Counted from the stretch's first letter, positions 38,111 to 49,500 are shown. The stretch is 64,000 nt of DNA from Progne subis subis (GCA_022316685.1 JAKJHU010000005.1:9836707-9900706), one strand, 5' to 3'. The notes: a model not told the origin generated them from the sequence alone. Translations and numbers: made by a program.

Positions 38111-41100
38111 AATCAGAGATTAAAAATATATGACATATCAAACATGACAGATAACTTACTGGACCAACTTCACTGTCCTCTTGATCCCAATATTTTCCAC
38201 CATAAAACCCAACTGCAGAGTTAGCAACACAGTGTTTGGTATCACTCTAGCTATAAAACAAATACCTTTCTGTCAGTCTGTATTTCACTAACATTACTTC
38301 CTCCTAAGCATATTACATAAATGACTCCTACCCTTACACTTTATCACAGATTTCTTCAAGTATGTATCAGTAACATCTTGCTAAGCCTGTATCAAAATTC
38401 AGTTCTACCTCACAAATTAAATACACGTAGCTTATCCATTATTTAAACCTTAAGAAACCAAATATTCTAGCCAAGCAGCTTTGTGAAAATATTCACTAAC
38501 TTTTAAAGGGATTTTGCTAATATTGCAGGACCAAGCATAAAATAATGGAACAGACTGCAAGTTTTGTATGACACAAATTTACTAAGAACGTTGGAAGAAA
38601 TTAAATTCACATAGCTTTGAAGAGATTTTAAAGTGAAATCCCTTTACTCAAAGAGCCTAGTACTATAGCCTCACCAGGTGATCAAAACAGATTATCATAT
38701 CAAGACAGCAGCAAGATATCCAGCTTTATAGTCTCATAGTCGATTGTTTCATTCTATTTTTACCAAACTGTAGAAACTTTTATTGACTTACACAGGATGG
38801 GCAATTTGGCTGTGGGAGTCTATGAATGTCCTGCCAAAGATAAATGCCTTTTTCACTAAAGAACTATTTTTGTTCAGACAAATGCACTTAAAAGGCTTTT
38901 CAAAAGAAGTTTCAGAAATTACATTCATAAACATAGCTGATTTTAAATGGGAAAAAGTCAACATTCGTCCACCTCTACTGTTAAGGAAGACCATGAATTG
39001 TATTTGATTTTCTTTTCTAAAACATTAAGAAACCAGTTTTAGAAATTCAACTCTCAAGATGAATCAGTGTTTCACAGGTGTCACACAGGACTCAGTTGAA
39101 CACTGTCAGCGTGCAGAGGTGTCAGTGAACTATGGGCCTGCACTACACTCCAGGGCATCTCATTTTCATTGCTAATGCTTGTGCGGAAAGAAAGAAAATC
39201 ACATCCAGTCCTCACAAAAATTGACAACAGTTAAGAGCAAATAAAGATAATATTTTCCAGCTAACTGAACTATCTATTTTAGCTGTATTTGAGAGACAAG
39301 GAGCATAAAACTCCACATACAGAATTCTAGAACTTTTGTAAGTATGCTACACTCAGAATGACCTACATTGACCTATGAAGACTGCTAACAGATGCCAGCA
39401 ACTTACGTCTCTGTTGAATACTGAGTTTGGTCTAAACTAAATAGTTTTTGCTCTAACTAAATAGTGTCACATCTCGTTGTCAAGGAAGGGTAGCATCGGT
39501 TATTATTTCATACTATTCTTTCTTGACACACCACACATGTTTTGTTTTAATGCAAGCCACAAACACAAAATACATAAATACAGAGACTGGGACATTTATC
39601 TTATTTAAACAAACAAAAACAACAAAAAACCCCACACCAGAGTGCAAGAAAACCCCACTGTCTAGTGAGATCAATTTTGATAACCCTCATCCAGTGCCAC
39701 TGGATTTTATAAACTTAGAGCTCCTTTCTGCCTAAGCACAGATATTGCTCTATGGAAAAACTGCTATGGAAATTTTATTTCAACAAAATTCTCTGACTTT
39801 GTACCATATCTTACACTGTGCAGTTAGAATTTTTTTTCAGCTTTTTACATTTCTTTAGGAATACTATTCTCTGTAGCCACAAAAGTCTAAACTTCACCAT
39901 AAATTACAGAAAACAACTTGGAATTTTTCTGCTTCATTTTCTATGAGTATTTTCTTATGAAGAGGGTGAAACTCTATTTTATAGCATTACTTTTAAAATG
40001 TCACCTGACACTGTAATTTCAATTCCTGTTTGCTCCTCTAGTTTTTACTTTTCTATTAAACTGAACTATACATGCAAATTACCTAACTGCTTTTCTTTGT
40101 ATGAAATTTCCAATAAACTACTACCTGAAAAAGAAACTCTCTGTAGCAGTTAGACCTTGAATTTCTCCTGTATGACACAACAGCAATTACGCCACGCCTT
40201 TCAAAAAATACTGTACATCCTTTTCCCCCCCTTTTTTGCAACTTACATAAATCAAAGATTTTAGCCAGAGCTGCAGCAGTTTATTACAACTTACTTAAGT
40301 TGCAATTAAACATGTTCAAGAACAGATGTATTCTTTACTAGGTGCAGGATCAAATTGCTTGTACATGAGTTGCATTTTTCAGACTCTAGGTGTATTAGGG
40401 CAGAACTATCAACTTATAGAAGGGAAAAAAAACCAAACAAGAAAATAGTTGTCTGTAAAACACAAATTTAGGTGCAACTAAACAAACCCATGCGTACATG
40501 AAGTGGCCATAAACTCATTACCTACTACATTATTACATTACTTGTGGTTTCTATGTCATATTTAGAAAGAGCTTTTCTGCTGAGACCAAGTTTACACTGA
40601 CAGCGATAGAACGTGCATAAACAAACTCAGAAAAAAAGGGATACTATCACTATACAAACTGGTCATATCAGTACAACCATGTACCAGGGGAATTTACATC
40701 AGATAATTAAATCCATATTTGTGCACTGTATTGCTTTAAGAAAACCACTCAAGTGGTACATTTTTGGGTAGGTATGCCCTGAGACTCCCATCCAGAGAAA
40801 GTGAAAGGGGGAAAAAAGCATGCATAGGTTTTCACTTATTCAAGTAAAAGGCAATATCCAGAGAGTATATCCAGTAAAAGAGACACGTCCAGGGCAGAAC
40901 AAGAAAATACAGAAACATAAGCAATACTGTGACCAAAACCAGTGTGGTCTACACTCCATTGCTGTTCCCTGGCATACACAGAACAGAGTGACCATTTTGC
41001 AGACGTACAGAATGTGCCTGAAAGACAAATGAAAACAAGCACCCAGAATCCACAATATTTCCTCAGAGCAAAAAGAAGCTCTTATGTTTATATTGTATCA

Positions 41101-41770
41101 ATGATGGCAAGAATTTAATCACAAGACAATAAAAAAGGCAAGAGATTCCTGACAGACAAAATTACATACGATATTTTAATGTCTTCTTCTACACTGGGGA
41201 TTTTGAAAGTACTATATATGATTGTTCCCCCACCTATATCCTCTCACACCTTTTCCATGCTCATAGCTTTGCAAGAGAGATTTCTCAGGGACAAACCTTA
41301 CTGGGGACAACCTACTACAAATAAGCAGCGAGGGTAAAGCCAATTGTTTAATCTATGAACAAAGTAGAACAGTGAAATAAGACGTCCATGGTACCTCCCA
41401 CTTGCTAAAAAACAATTTTTAAAACCCAAAATGTTTCCAGACATTAACATATTCTTTAATTTCACTAATGATTTCTTTAAGTCTAAACAGAGGCTTGCTA
41501 CTTGGTTGTCATGGAAAAAATTCTAATATTTCTATTTACAGTGGATTTTTTCACTCAGGCCGTCAGACCAGCATTTTCACAAGTCCTAATTTCACTTGAG
41601 ACTGAAAAATATGGCTGCAATGAACTGCTTTTTAATATGTCCCACTGAAACAGAGGAGTTTTTGCAAAGCCTTATAAAAATGTTTAAGCACCCAAAAGAG
41701 AAACAAGGCTGTACAAAGCTGCTATTTCCTATAAGAATGGGACAACCAGCTTGAGACTTTCATTATTCTA

Positions 41771-41826
41771 TCATAATTCTACTTTATGCTTCATAATTCT
41801 ACTTCATACATAATGCTACTTTATTT
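41771..41826. repeat. 20-bp tandem repeat, just under three copies
   Basis: The unit TCATAATTCTACTTTATGCT (41771-41790) is repeated with three changes at 41791-41810, and a gapped third copy reaches about 41826. Confidence 0.8.
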
Positions 41827-44544
41827 AAATGTAGCATCCCAAATTACTGACTGAATACGTGAAAAATATTATTCTCCATTTTCCGTCTAGCTTACAGTTC
41901 CCTTTACTGTTTCTTCTTTTTTTTTAGCAACTGCTAGATATTCTATTGAAGGGGAAAAAGAAAACAAAACACCCAACCAAACAAAAAATACTCCAACAAA
42001 CAAATGGTTAAGCTGCAGGAGAAAGCCAAATAACTAAAAAATATTTAATCTGTAACATCTACTTCAGAGATGCTGTTTAAGAAATCTTGAGAAAAAACAA
42101 CCTGCCTCTTTAAAAAAAAAAAGAATTTTTAAAGCCGTTTCCTCCTAACTTATCGGACCTTTTTCAAATAACAAAGGTATGCAGCCTCTGCACTCCACAC
42201 TCCTGCTCAACTCCCAAAAGTATTAACAATTAACTCTTCCTGAAGCCTTTAACCGTAAGAATAATAATAATTATGCATTCCTCCTGCTTGGAGGACCAAT
42301 AATTTAAACCCACATACTGACAGCCTGAGGCAAAATGGATAAAACATTTTCTCTTTACCTTCTGTGTAGACCTATTGACACAAAGAACCAATTTTGCATA
42401 GGCCTGATTCATGATGGGACCTAAGACAGAGGGAGTCAGTACTCAGCTCTGGCAACTCACCTGCAATTCTTAGGCAAAATCAACTACAAGCAAGTAGTTG
42501 AGCTGTTCTTACAGAGCTGGATAGATAAATACCAATATAACCAACCACAGCTTATTATAAACCCCACCATGCTCAAATTTGAAAGACGGCAAGCCGTATT
42601 TCATAATCCCAGTCACATTACTGTGACTTATGCATTACTATGACTTGTATACAGGAATACTCCTAAATAGCAAACATTCTTCTCTTTGATGGCTAAGTAT
42701 TGCAGTATTTCACTAAGTAAACCACTTCTACCAGGCATACAGCTCCCATATTCCCACTACCTTACCCAATGTGGCTAAATTACTAAAGCAGCAACAGTAA
42801 CTGCCCCCGCTGTTGACCAAAAATGATGAGCAGAGGGACATACACAATGGTACTCATTACTTTCACTTCTGTTTAAATCCAATTCACCTTGATTCTTTTT
42901 TTAAAAAGCACCTAAATAAATGAATAAGCAAAGTTTGCCAAAATGCTTAACAATAAATGCACTGCTTTAAAAACATCCAGCTTCGTGACAAACATGCAGA
43001 CCAGGGTCATAAATTTGCTCACACAGCTGAGTACAGCCAGTGGTATTAGAAATAGTTAAAAGTCAAAAAAGAATAGCCTTGTAGGGTGCCACCACATAAA
43101 CTAAACATGATATACTGCCAAACACTCAAGTAGACACATGTACCATTATTCAGCAAGGACCACATGAATGCATATGGCTCTCTGTTTTGTCTTCATAGTA
43201 ACAAGAAGGTTTGTAAACAGATCTCACATATGAGGCAATCTAGTCACTTGAGAATCTAATAATCTGCCTTTATAAAGAAGCATTCTGCACTGTTGCCACA
43301 CAATTGGACTTAGATACGCAATTAAAAGTCCTCTACATTTGTGCTTTGGGACAAGTGCTGCTCGATTCTATTCTAATCCATAGCAGCGAGGTTTTAAGAA
43401 GTCACATCAGTCAGGACGCATAGAACTCCTATGCCCATCAGCCATTGGAAAATAACATCAACACCACAGACTACAAAATATTAAAAATGCAGATTGTTCC
43501 ATCAACAAAAGTAACGACACACTGACTTCATACCGTATCACTGCTGCCTTTGCACAGCTGAAAACCACAGTAATCTTAAATACATTTGCAGATGACAGGA
43601 GTAACTTCTTGAAACTCACATGAAAAAGCCCTCTCAGCCAATTCCACAACACTTAAATTTTTCTGAGAAATGAGACAAAGCAAAATAACAAAGAAAGTTT
43701 CAGATAATCCATACCTGAAGTTTCAGAAATATCTCCTGAGTGGAAGGATCAGGAAAGATCTAACATCTAAGTGTAAATAAATACAACCCTCGGGTTAAAC
43801 TTCATCTATCTAAATATGTCCACGTGCTGCAAATCTAACAGGCAGAGACTCTCCTATCTTTGAAAAACAGATGCACTTTTTCAGCATGTCTGTATATCAT
43901 CTTCACTATCAAAATATTGAGGATTCCACACTGTGTCCTGATAACTGGAGGATCAAATTCCTCTGGTAGTCAGCGGTAACCCACAACAACAACAGAATTT
44001 AAAACTGGGCCCACTGAATTTGTACCTCGTTAGACCAGTAGTTCCTTTAATCAAGTAATTTACTCTAAATACCCGGTGTCCCCAGAACTCCTGATGATGA
44101 TGACCGGAGCCCCCTTGCGCTGGGAGCTGCATGAACACACGCCTGCACCCGCAGCTCCGGGAAGCAGAGAAATACAGACCCAGCCGGCAATGCTTCTCTT
44201 TTGCCACCCTAACCACTTTGTTTACTTCTTTCGTAATAATTCTCAGCATAAAGTCATTAGAAGGGGAAAAAAAAAAAAAAAACAAGTGGCACCCTTGACT
44301 AAGTCAGCATAAAATGTTTAGTGCCCCCTCTATTATTTAATAGTGTACAAACCCAGGCAGGTTTAAAAAGGCTAAAAGTAGGCTTCACTTTAAAATAAGA
44401 CAAGGGAAATTATTTAGCTACATATTTCTGCTGAAACTCATTAGTATTTCGATAACTTTAGTTTAAAAAGGTTTTTAAGAATTATTGCCTAAAAAACCCC
44501 CAAGTCTTTAGTGTTTCAGCAGAAAGTTCATTTCTGCAACTATC

Positions 44545-44549
<5 letters not shown>

Positions 44550-44578
<29 letters not shown>
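44550..44578. repeat. Poly(A) run of 29 at the edge of the CpG island
   Basis: Twenty-nine consecutive A, with a second A run at 44267-44282. On the minus strand, in the direction of the predicted transcript, it reads as poly(T). No retrocopy body is attached. Confidence 0.95.
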
Positions 44579-44582
<4 letters not shown>

Positions 44583-45056
44583 CCATTAGTGCCAACTAAT
44601 AAGAAAAACAGAAGTCTTTTCCGGGAAATTAAGCTCTGCGGAGGTTTATCGTTGTCCCGGGGCGAGCCCCGGCCGCCTGCCCACGGAGACAAGACGTGCT
44701 GGCCGGCGGCCGGCCGGGACCCCGAGCCAGGCGCGCTGGGGCGGCGGGGCCTCCCGCCGGCTTCCCCACCCGCGGGCCGGAGTTCTCGGGGACATCCACC
44801 ACCAGGAGCCCGAACAACGCCACCCTCCGTCCCCTCCGCCTCGGGCTCCCTCTCACGAGGGGAAGGCCGTGCTGCGCGCCAGCCCCCGGCAGGAAGGTCG
44901 GGGCGGGCTGCGGGGCATGACCCGGGATAACCCGGGGCTTTCCCCCGCCTCCCCCGCGCCGCTTGACCCCGCCGGCGGGGACACGGCGGGGACGCGGCAG
45001 GGCAGCTCGCCGCCCCTGCCCGCCTCCCGGCGCGGAGCCGGCGTGCGGTGGTGTAC

Positions 45057-45077
45057 CCTATGCGATATCCTATGCGA
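45057..45077. promoter_or_regulatory. 12-bp-period tandem motif CCTATGCGA
   Basis: CCTATGCGA occurs at 45057-45065 and again at 45069-45077, twelve bases apart, about one helical turn. It sits 19 bases before the first TTACATAA site. I know no factor for which this is the established site. The pairing and position suggest a protein-binding element. Confidence 0.35.
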
Positions 45078-45095
45078 CAGGCGCGGACGTGCCGC

Positions 45096-45139
45096 TTACA
45101 TAATCCCCGCCGGCCGCACACGTACCCCGCATTACATAA
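45096..45139. promoter_or_regulatory. Pair of D-box (PAR-bZIP/NFIL3-type) sites
   Basis: TTACATAA stands at 45096-45103 and again at 45132-45139, in a setting otherwise almost devoid of A/T. The complement TTATGTAA is the core recognised by NFIL3/E4BP4 and the PAR-bZIP factors DBP, TEF and HLF, established regulators of circadian D-box genes. The two sites are 36 bases apart, and both lie about 1.1-1.2 kb downstream of the predicted start at 46262, inside its first intron. Two such AT-rich octamers in a GC-rich island are unlikely by chance, but binding is inferred. Confidence 0.45.
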
Positions 45140-45180
45140 GGGATCGTGCCCCCGCCGGCCCCCGAGGCAGCCCCGCCGGC

Positions 45181-45214
45181 GGGCGGGGGGACAGAGGGAG
45201 GGAGAAAGGGAGGG
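45181..45214 (+). other. G-quadruplex-forming motif
   Basis: At least five runs of three or more G separated by loops of one to five bases (GGGCGGGGGG, then GGGAGGG, then GGGAGGG) satisfy the standard quadruplex pattern on the plus strand. For a leftward transcript this is the template strand, within the first intron. Confidence 0.6.
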
Positions 45215-45269
45215 ACCCGGCGGCGGCCCCGGCCGAGCCCCTCGTTAACCCCCTTCCTGTGGCGTTTAC

Positions 45270-45286
45270 ACGTCATGGAACATTCC
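45270..45286. promoter_or_regulatory. ACGTCA CRE half-site next to GGAACATTCC
   Basis: CACGTCATGGAACATTCC (45269-45286) joins a CRE-like half-site to an inverted GAA/TTC pair. GGAACATTCC fits two units of a heat-shock element and also contains ACATTCC, the TEAD core. Which, if either, is used cannot be told from sequence. Confidence 0.25.
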
Positions 45287-45653
45287 CGGAACGGGCCAAC
45301 GTCCCACCCACTTCAGGGAACAGTCACCGCGGCGCAGCGCGCACACGCACTCTCGCACACGCACCCCGGCGCGGTGCCGGGTGTCCCCGCACACGCACGC
45401 ACTTCCCCCGTGTCCGGCACCCCCGCGGGGACTCGCTGGCAGCCGGGGCACATCCCCTCCGTCCCTCCCTCCGCCACCTCCCGCGCCCTGCCCTCCGCCG
45501 CGCCGGGTGGCCCCGGGCGCCCCCCCCGCCTTGGTGCTCCCCCCGCTCCGCTCCCAGGGCGCCGGAGGCCGCGATGAGAGCCCCGTCGGGTCGGCCCCCC
45601 CGCGGGCGCCTCTCCCCGGCGGTGACCATGCCCATTCCCCGCCGCAGGAGGGG

Positions 45654-45663
45654 ATTACGCAAG
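45654..45663. promoter_or_regulatory. C/EBP-type site ATTACGCAAG
   Basis: This fits the C/EBP consensus RTTRCGCAAY except for the last base. It is one of several bZIP-type sites in the island. Confidence 0.25.
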
Positions 45664-45856
45664 GCAGCCTTCTCCTCATCTGCATACACTTACAAGCCGG
45701 GTATTCCCCACATTTCCTAACGGCGTGTCACCGACAAAGGCCTGTCCCCGCCGTGTCCCCCTCCTGCGGCGGCTCAGCGGGAAGGGCCGCCGGCCGCGGT
45801 GGCCCGGGGACGATACCGGTGCCTGCCGGCGCCCGGAGCCGCCGCCACAGAGGTGA

Positions 45857-45870
45857 CTTACCGGTCCGGC
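45857..45870 (-). other. Second strong minus-strand splice donor
   Basis: On the minus strand GGACCG|GTAAGTCACC gives a near-ideal donor with the last exon base at 45862. It lies about 280 bases downstream of the first donor (46141). It could end an alternative first exon starting from a second site within the island, or a longer leader exon that skips the first donor. No TATA box is visible directly upstream of it. Confidence 0.3.
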
Positions 45871-46140
45871 GGTTTTACAGCCCCGCCGGCTTCCCCCGCT
45901 GGCGCCCTCCCGCCGCCTTGCCCTCCATTTACCCCCGCAGCCCCGGGCGGCACTCGGAGCGCCGGCCCCAGACCCTCCCGCTCCGCTGAGCGCCCTGCCT
46001 GCCGCGGCCCGACCCCAGCCCCGCGGCGCCCCGCAGCCGAGTCCCCGCCGCCCCGGCGCGGCTGTCAGCTGGTGCCGGTGACAGGGGACGAGCGGCGGGC
46101 AGGGAGGAGGGGGCTGCCCGCAGCAGCCGGTGCTGCTCAC

Positions 46141-46262
46141 CTGCGAAATCACCGAGGAGGAAGGAGGGGAAACCCTCCCGGTGCCCTTGTTGTTGTTGTT
46201 GCCGCTGCTGCCGATCCCGCCGGGCGCTCGTGTTGCTCCTTTGCTAAGGGCTCGCCCGGAGT
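46141..46262 (-). other. Predicted non-coding first exon (5' UTR leader)
   Basis: The predicted transcript starts at A 46262 and runs to a strong donor, GATTTCGCAG|GTGAGC, with the last exon base at 46141, giving 122 bases. The leader contains no ATG on the sense strand. It carries a short (CAA)5 tract (complement of 46187-46201) next to CAG/CGG-type triplets. Gene identity is not recognisable from the leader alone. The start is fixed by the TATA/initiator spacing, and the end by the donor. A non-coding first exon with a very long first intron fits the gene-free stretch to the left. Alternative: the leader could be a short promoter-associated RNA. Confidence 0.5.
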
Positions 46263-46295
46263 GAGGCGGCTCGCGGTGCTTCTTTATATATAAAG
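46262..46295 (-). promoter_or_regulatory. Core promoter: TATA box plus initiator
   Basis: On the minus strand TATATATAAA begins at 46292. Thirty bases downstream of its first T is the A (46262) of TCACTCC, which fits the initiator consensus YYANWYY at every position. TATA at -30 with a perfect initiator is the textbook geometry for focused RNA polymerase II initiation. The TATA sequence is nearly palindromic, so a weaker plus-strand reading exists, but the matching exon and donor lie only on the minus strand. TATA boxes are uncommon within CpG islands and are more frequent in inducible or tissue-restricted genes. Confidence 0.6.
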
Positions 46296-46590
46296 ACAGA
46301 CAGAGATATTCCAGCGGCCAAGGGGCGCCCGCTTCACGCGTTTATCTTAAGGCAGGTCATTCCTCTCCCTCTTTTTGGAAAGGCTCATCACCATCTCCCT
46401 GACAGTGGCGGAGGGGCTGGTGTTGCACGGGGGAGAGGCGGAGGCCCGGGAGCCGCAGCCCGCCCTGGCCGCGGCGGGAGGGAGCGCTCCGCGCTGCAGG
46501 CGGCTCCGCCGGGCTATTCCTGGCACCACTTCCCAGAACAGAAGTTACAGGGCGGCGAGCGCGGAGCGAGCGCGGGGAGCGCGCCGCCCG

Positions 46591-46598
46591 TGACGTCA
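46591..46598. promoter_or_regulatory. Full palindromic CRE
   Basis: TGACGTCA is the perfect binding site for CREB/ATF dimers. It lies 329-336 bases upstream of the predicted minus-strand start, within GC-rich promoter sequence and flanked by a GC box (CCGCCC). This suggests cAMP or activity-dependent control, as is known for other CRE/TATA promoters. Occupancy is inferred. Confidence 0.55.
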
Positions 46599-49500
46599 CC
46601 GGGTCCCCCCGCGCGGCGGCGGGAGCGCTCCCGGGCGCGGTGCTGGGCGCTGCCCGCCCTGGGAGCCGTGCGGGGCGGGAGCCGCGGGAGCCCCGCGGCG
46701 GGGAGGGCGCGCACCGAGGGGGCAGGGCCTCGCCGGGCGAAGCCGCGGCCTCTCCTCGCCGGCGGAGATCGCCGCTCCCCTCCCCCTCCCCGCCGAGGGA
46801 ACTCCCAGGAGAGCCAGTCCCGGCTTGCCGTGCGCAAGACGCGCGTCCTCCCGGCCTGAGAATTTCCTCGGAGGACGCGGGATCCTCCTGCCCCCTCCCC
46901 TCCCTCCGCTTCCTTTCTCTCCCTCCCCCGGCCCCTCCGCCCCCTCGCTCTCGCCTGGCCGAGATCACGCTAACTGTCAGGGAGAACAATACACCGCCGG
47001 GGCTCCCCGTGCCGCCCGCCGAGCCCGGCTTCACGGCCGAGCCCGGGTCTCCCCCGGGCGGGGACCACCCCGACCCTCGCTCACCCCTCAGCACGTGGCC
47101 CCGGAGGAGGGGGCGCGCATCAGGCCGGCCCGGCGGGGCTCGCCGCCGCCCCGGAGGGCAGGGAGCCCGCCGCGCCGCGCCGGGCCATGCCGCAGACATA
47201 CGCATTTATTGCAACACCCGCTCGCCGCCGGCGCCGCGGCCGAGCGGAGCGAAGCGCCGGCTCCTGGAGCGGCCCCGGCAGGGCGGGCGGGGGACACGGG
47301 CGGCCGCCGCGCCGTGCCGGGCAGCGGGGCTCGCATCCCCCCGCCGCCGCTCACGGGGCCGCCCGCGGCCAAGGGGGACCCGCAGCGCCCGGGGCGGGAT
47401 TCGGCCGGGCCGGGGCCGCTCTCCGCAGCAGCCCCCGGCCCCGGGGCAGAGAGGCGGTGCAGGGGGAATACCCTCCCGGCCGGGCGAGGCGGTGCTCGTG
47501 CTTCCGTGAGACATCCCACCGCCCTTTCCGCTGTGGTCGGGAACCCACCACGGGTTCTCAGAACCTTCGCCGAAGCAGGACCCGGCCCTGGTCCCGCACC
47601 TACACACGACGCGGGTCCTGCCGCTCATACTGTCTTTGAGTTAGTTAAGCCTGACAGCGGGTAGCGGGGCACAGGGTTTGCATTCCTGAGATTTGCCACG
47701 GCTGCTCGGAGAGTGAAGCTCAACCGGCTGCCTCCCTCTCCCGGCCGCTCCGGCAGCGCGGGGGTCCCTTGCCTGGCCTCGCCTGGTTTGGCTTTGCAGT
47801 GGCACCGGCAACCGCTGGGTTTTTGACAGCAGGTCTTCTTCACTTACTTTTCAGAGCAAATTTTCTTTTGAAGAATCCATTCAGCCGTGTTTACAGGCTG
47901 CTGGAAATTGATTCGAGGTGATACCAACTCGCAGCACTGTCACGGTAACATCGAAAGTCACACTAGCATCTGAGATTATTCTTTTGACTGAAATCAAGAA
48001 AAAAAAATCAGCCTCTTGGATGAAAACGGAAAAGTTTATACATAAATCATTAAAGCGCTGTTCTTATGGCAGATGCCAGGGTAAATAAAACCATTATTTT
48101 CTAAGTTTTGTAGCTAAGAATTTGAAGCCGTTCCTGCATCTTTTAGGGACTAGTAACAATTCAGCTCAGAGCTGGCAATACATGGACACAGAAGGGCATA
48201 GAATCTATTAATAAAAACCTTCTCATGCTACTGTGGTCCTTGGCCCCTGTTGATTTTGGTGATCTGAGTCAGATTCCTAGTGCTTTATTTTGCTCAATCC
48301 AGGAGGTGCAGGAGAGTCTTGGGATTTCTTGGGGTTTCCCTCAAGTTATAGTGGCAAAAGATCATGTGACCATCATTTCGTCATAAATTATGATTTCTCT
48401 TACCAAAAAAAAAAAAAAAAAGGAAAAAAAAAAAGCTTGCTCCTACAAGCCTGTTTGAATACTAGAAGGGCTGAACAAAGAGGGGTTTTCTCCTTGTTAG
48501 GTCCATGAGCATGTCTGTCTTTGTTTTCTTGATTTTGGTGTAAGTGATACTGTCATTCCTGACACCAAGTATTGTTTGACTGGAATTATTCTGTCTGAGC
48601 AAACATTTTGACTTTGGGCTTGTGAGCTTTATTTGATGTCATGTCAGAATAAGTCAATGGCAAATGGGAGTGCTTAGGATTTGTTTCAAATTGAGGTTTT
48701 CCCATCCTGCTGTTTTCTACAACTGCAGCGTTTATCTCTACCCCTAAATGATGGCTGCCAGTACCTTTCCCTCTGGGAGGCTGCAGACTCCTGACCAGCA
48801 CCTTTGATTTCTTTGTGTATTCCCAGCATTGTCGTCCTCTCTCCTCCCTCTCACAAGACTTCTGAAGTTCATTTTTACTGTCACAGAAACCAGCCCACAG
48901 AAGGTACTGCAACACGGTTCAGTGTTCAGAATAGGAGTTTATTAACAGTCAATCTCAAAGCAATCTCCAAGCAAAAAAATGTTTCTCCATAAAGCCTTTC
49001 AAAAGAAGTGTCTTTTTCCAATTACATTGGTAACCTCAAGAAGCTATACTGTGTGTGCTTTCCCACATTCCCGTAGTATTGCACCATCTGAGCCACAGCC
49101 ATTTCCTTCACTGTGGCTCTGCAAGGTATGTGCTGGAGCTACAGCTCTACGGTGCTTTTGTGTTCCCAGGGGAGAGAGCAAAGCTACATCCTGTGCTCAG
49201 AGACCCTCACTGTTGTACAAAGTTTGTTTGTCTCAAGCCCCCGAGCAGGTTTTGACAAGCAGCACAGCTTGAAGATGCAAGGGTCCTTAGCTTGGAGGAG
49301 ACCTCCCCTAGCCACAGAGGCAAGGAGACCTTCAGAGGGTTCCTTCAGCCCTCTCCCCCTTTGTGCACAGTTGTAGGGAAGTGGGTGTAACTGAGTACTG
49401 GCTGACCTTCATCCTTGACTGATGCTCCTTTCCTCTCCCACGAGGAGCACGAGGCAGGAGCATTGTCCCGCAGGGGGGCTGCAGCTGGGACACCAGGGTA

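Larger units (their letters stand above)
29087..44549. other. Long AT-rich non-coding interval, no gene recognised
   Basis: More than 15 kb with only short open frames. Small features are a 30-bp-period duplication at 35654-35702, a 20-bp-period AT-rich repeat at 41771-41826, a TG/CA-rich stretch at about 32095-32200, and a TAATTA-rich stretch at 37960-38110. Three plus-strand frames are open together at 33214-33720, where GC content is higher, but none resembles a protein. No tRNA, microRNA or snoRNA is recognised. Probably first intron of the minus-strand gene. Confidence 0.6.
44600..47850. promoter_or_regulatory. Large CpG island
   Basis: From about 44630 to 47800 the sequence becomes strongly GC-rich with CpG as frequent as GpC, in contrast to the AT-rich, CpG-poor flanks. 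It contains many GC-box cores (GGGCGG/CCGCCC), a TATA box, an initiator, a CRE and strong minus-strand splice donors. Long open frames on both strands (up to nearly 290 codons) are rich in Arg, Pro, Gly and Ala and overlap on opposite strands. That is the product of GC-rich DNA, and I do not call them genes. A 3 kb island of this kind usually marks the promoter of a developmental or neuronal gene. Transcription from it could be bidirectional. Confidence 0.95.

Noticed and set aside
46394..46985. 12-base inverted pair CTGTCAGGGAGA (46394-46405 minus, 46974-46985 plus)
   Set aside because: A single exact 12-base inverted match about 570 bases apart is within chance for 64 kb, and no structure connects the copies.
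44543..47664. Long open frames of 100-290 codons on both strands through the CpG island
   Set aside because: They overlap on opposite strands and are dominated by Arg, Pro, Gly and Ala with no domain. Stop codons are simply rare in GC-rich DNA.
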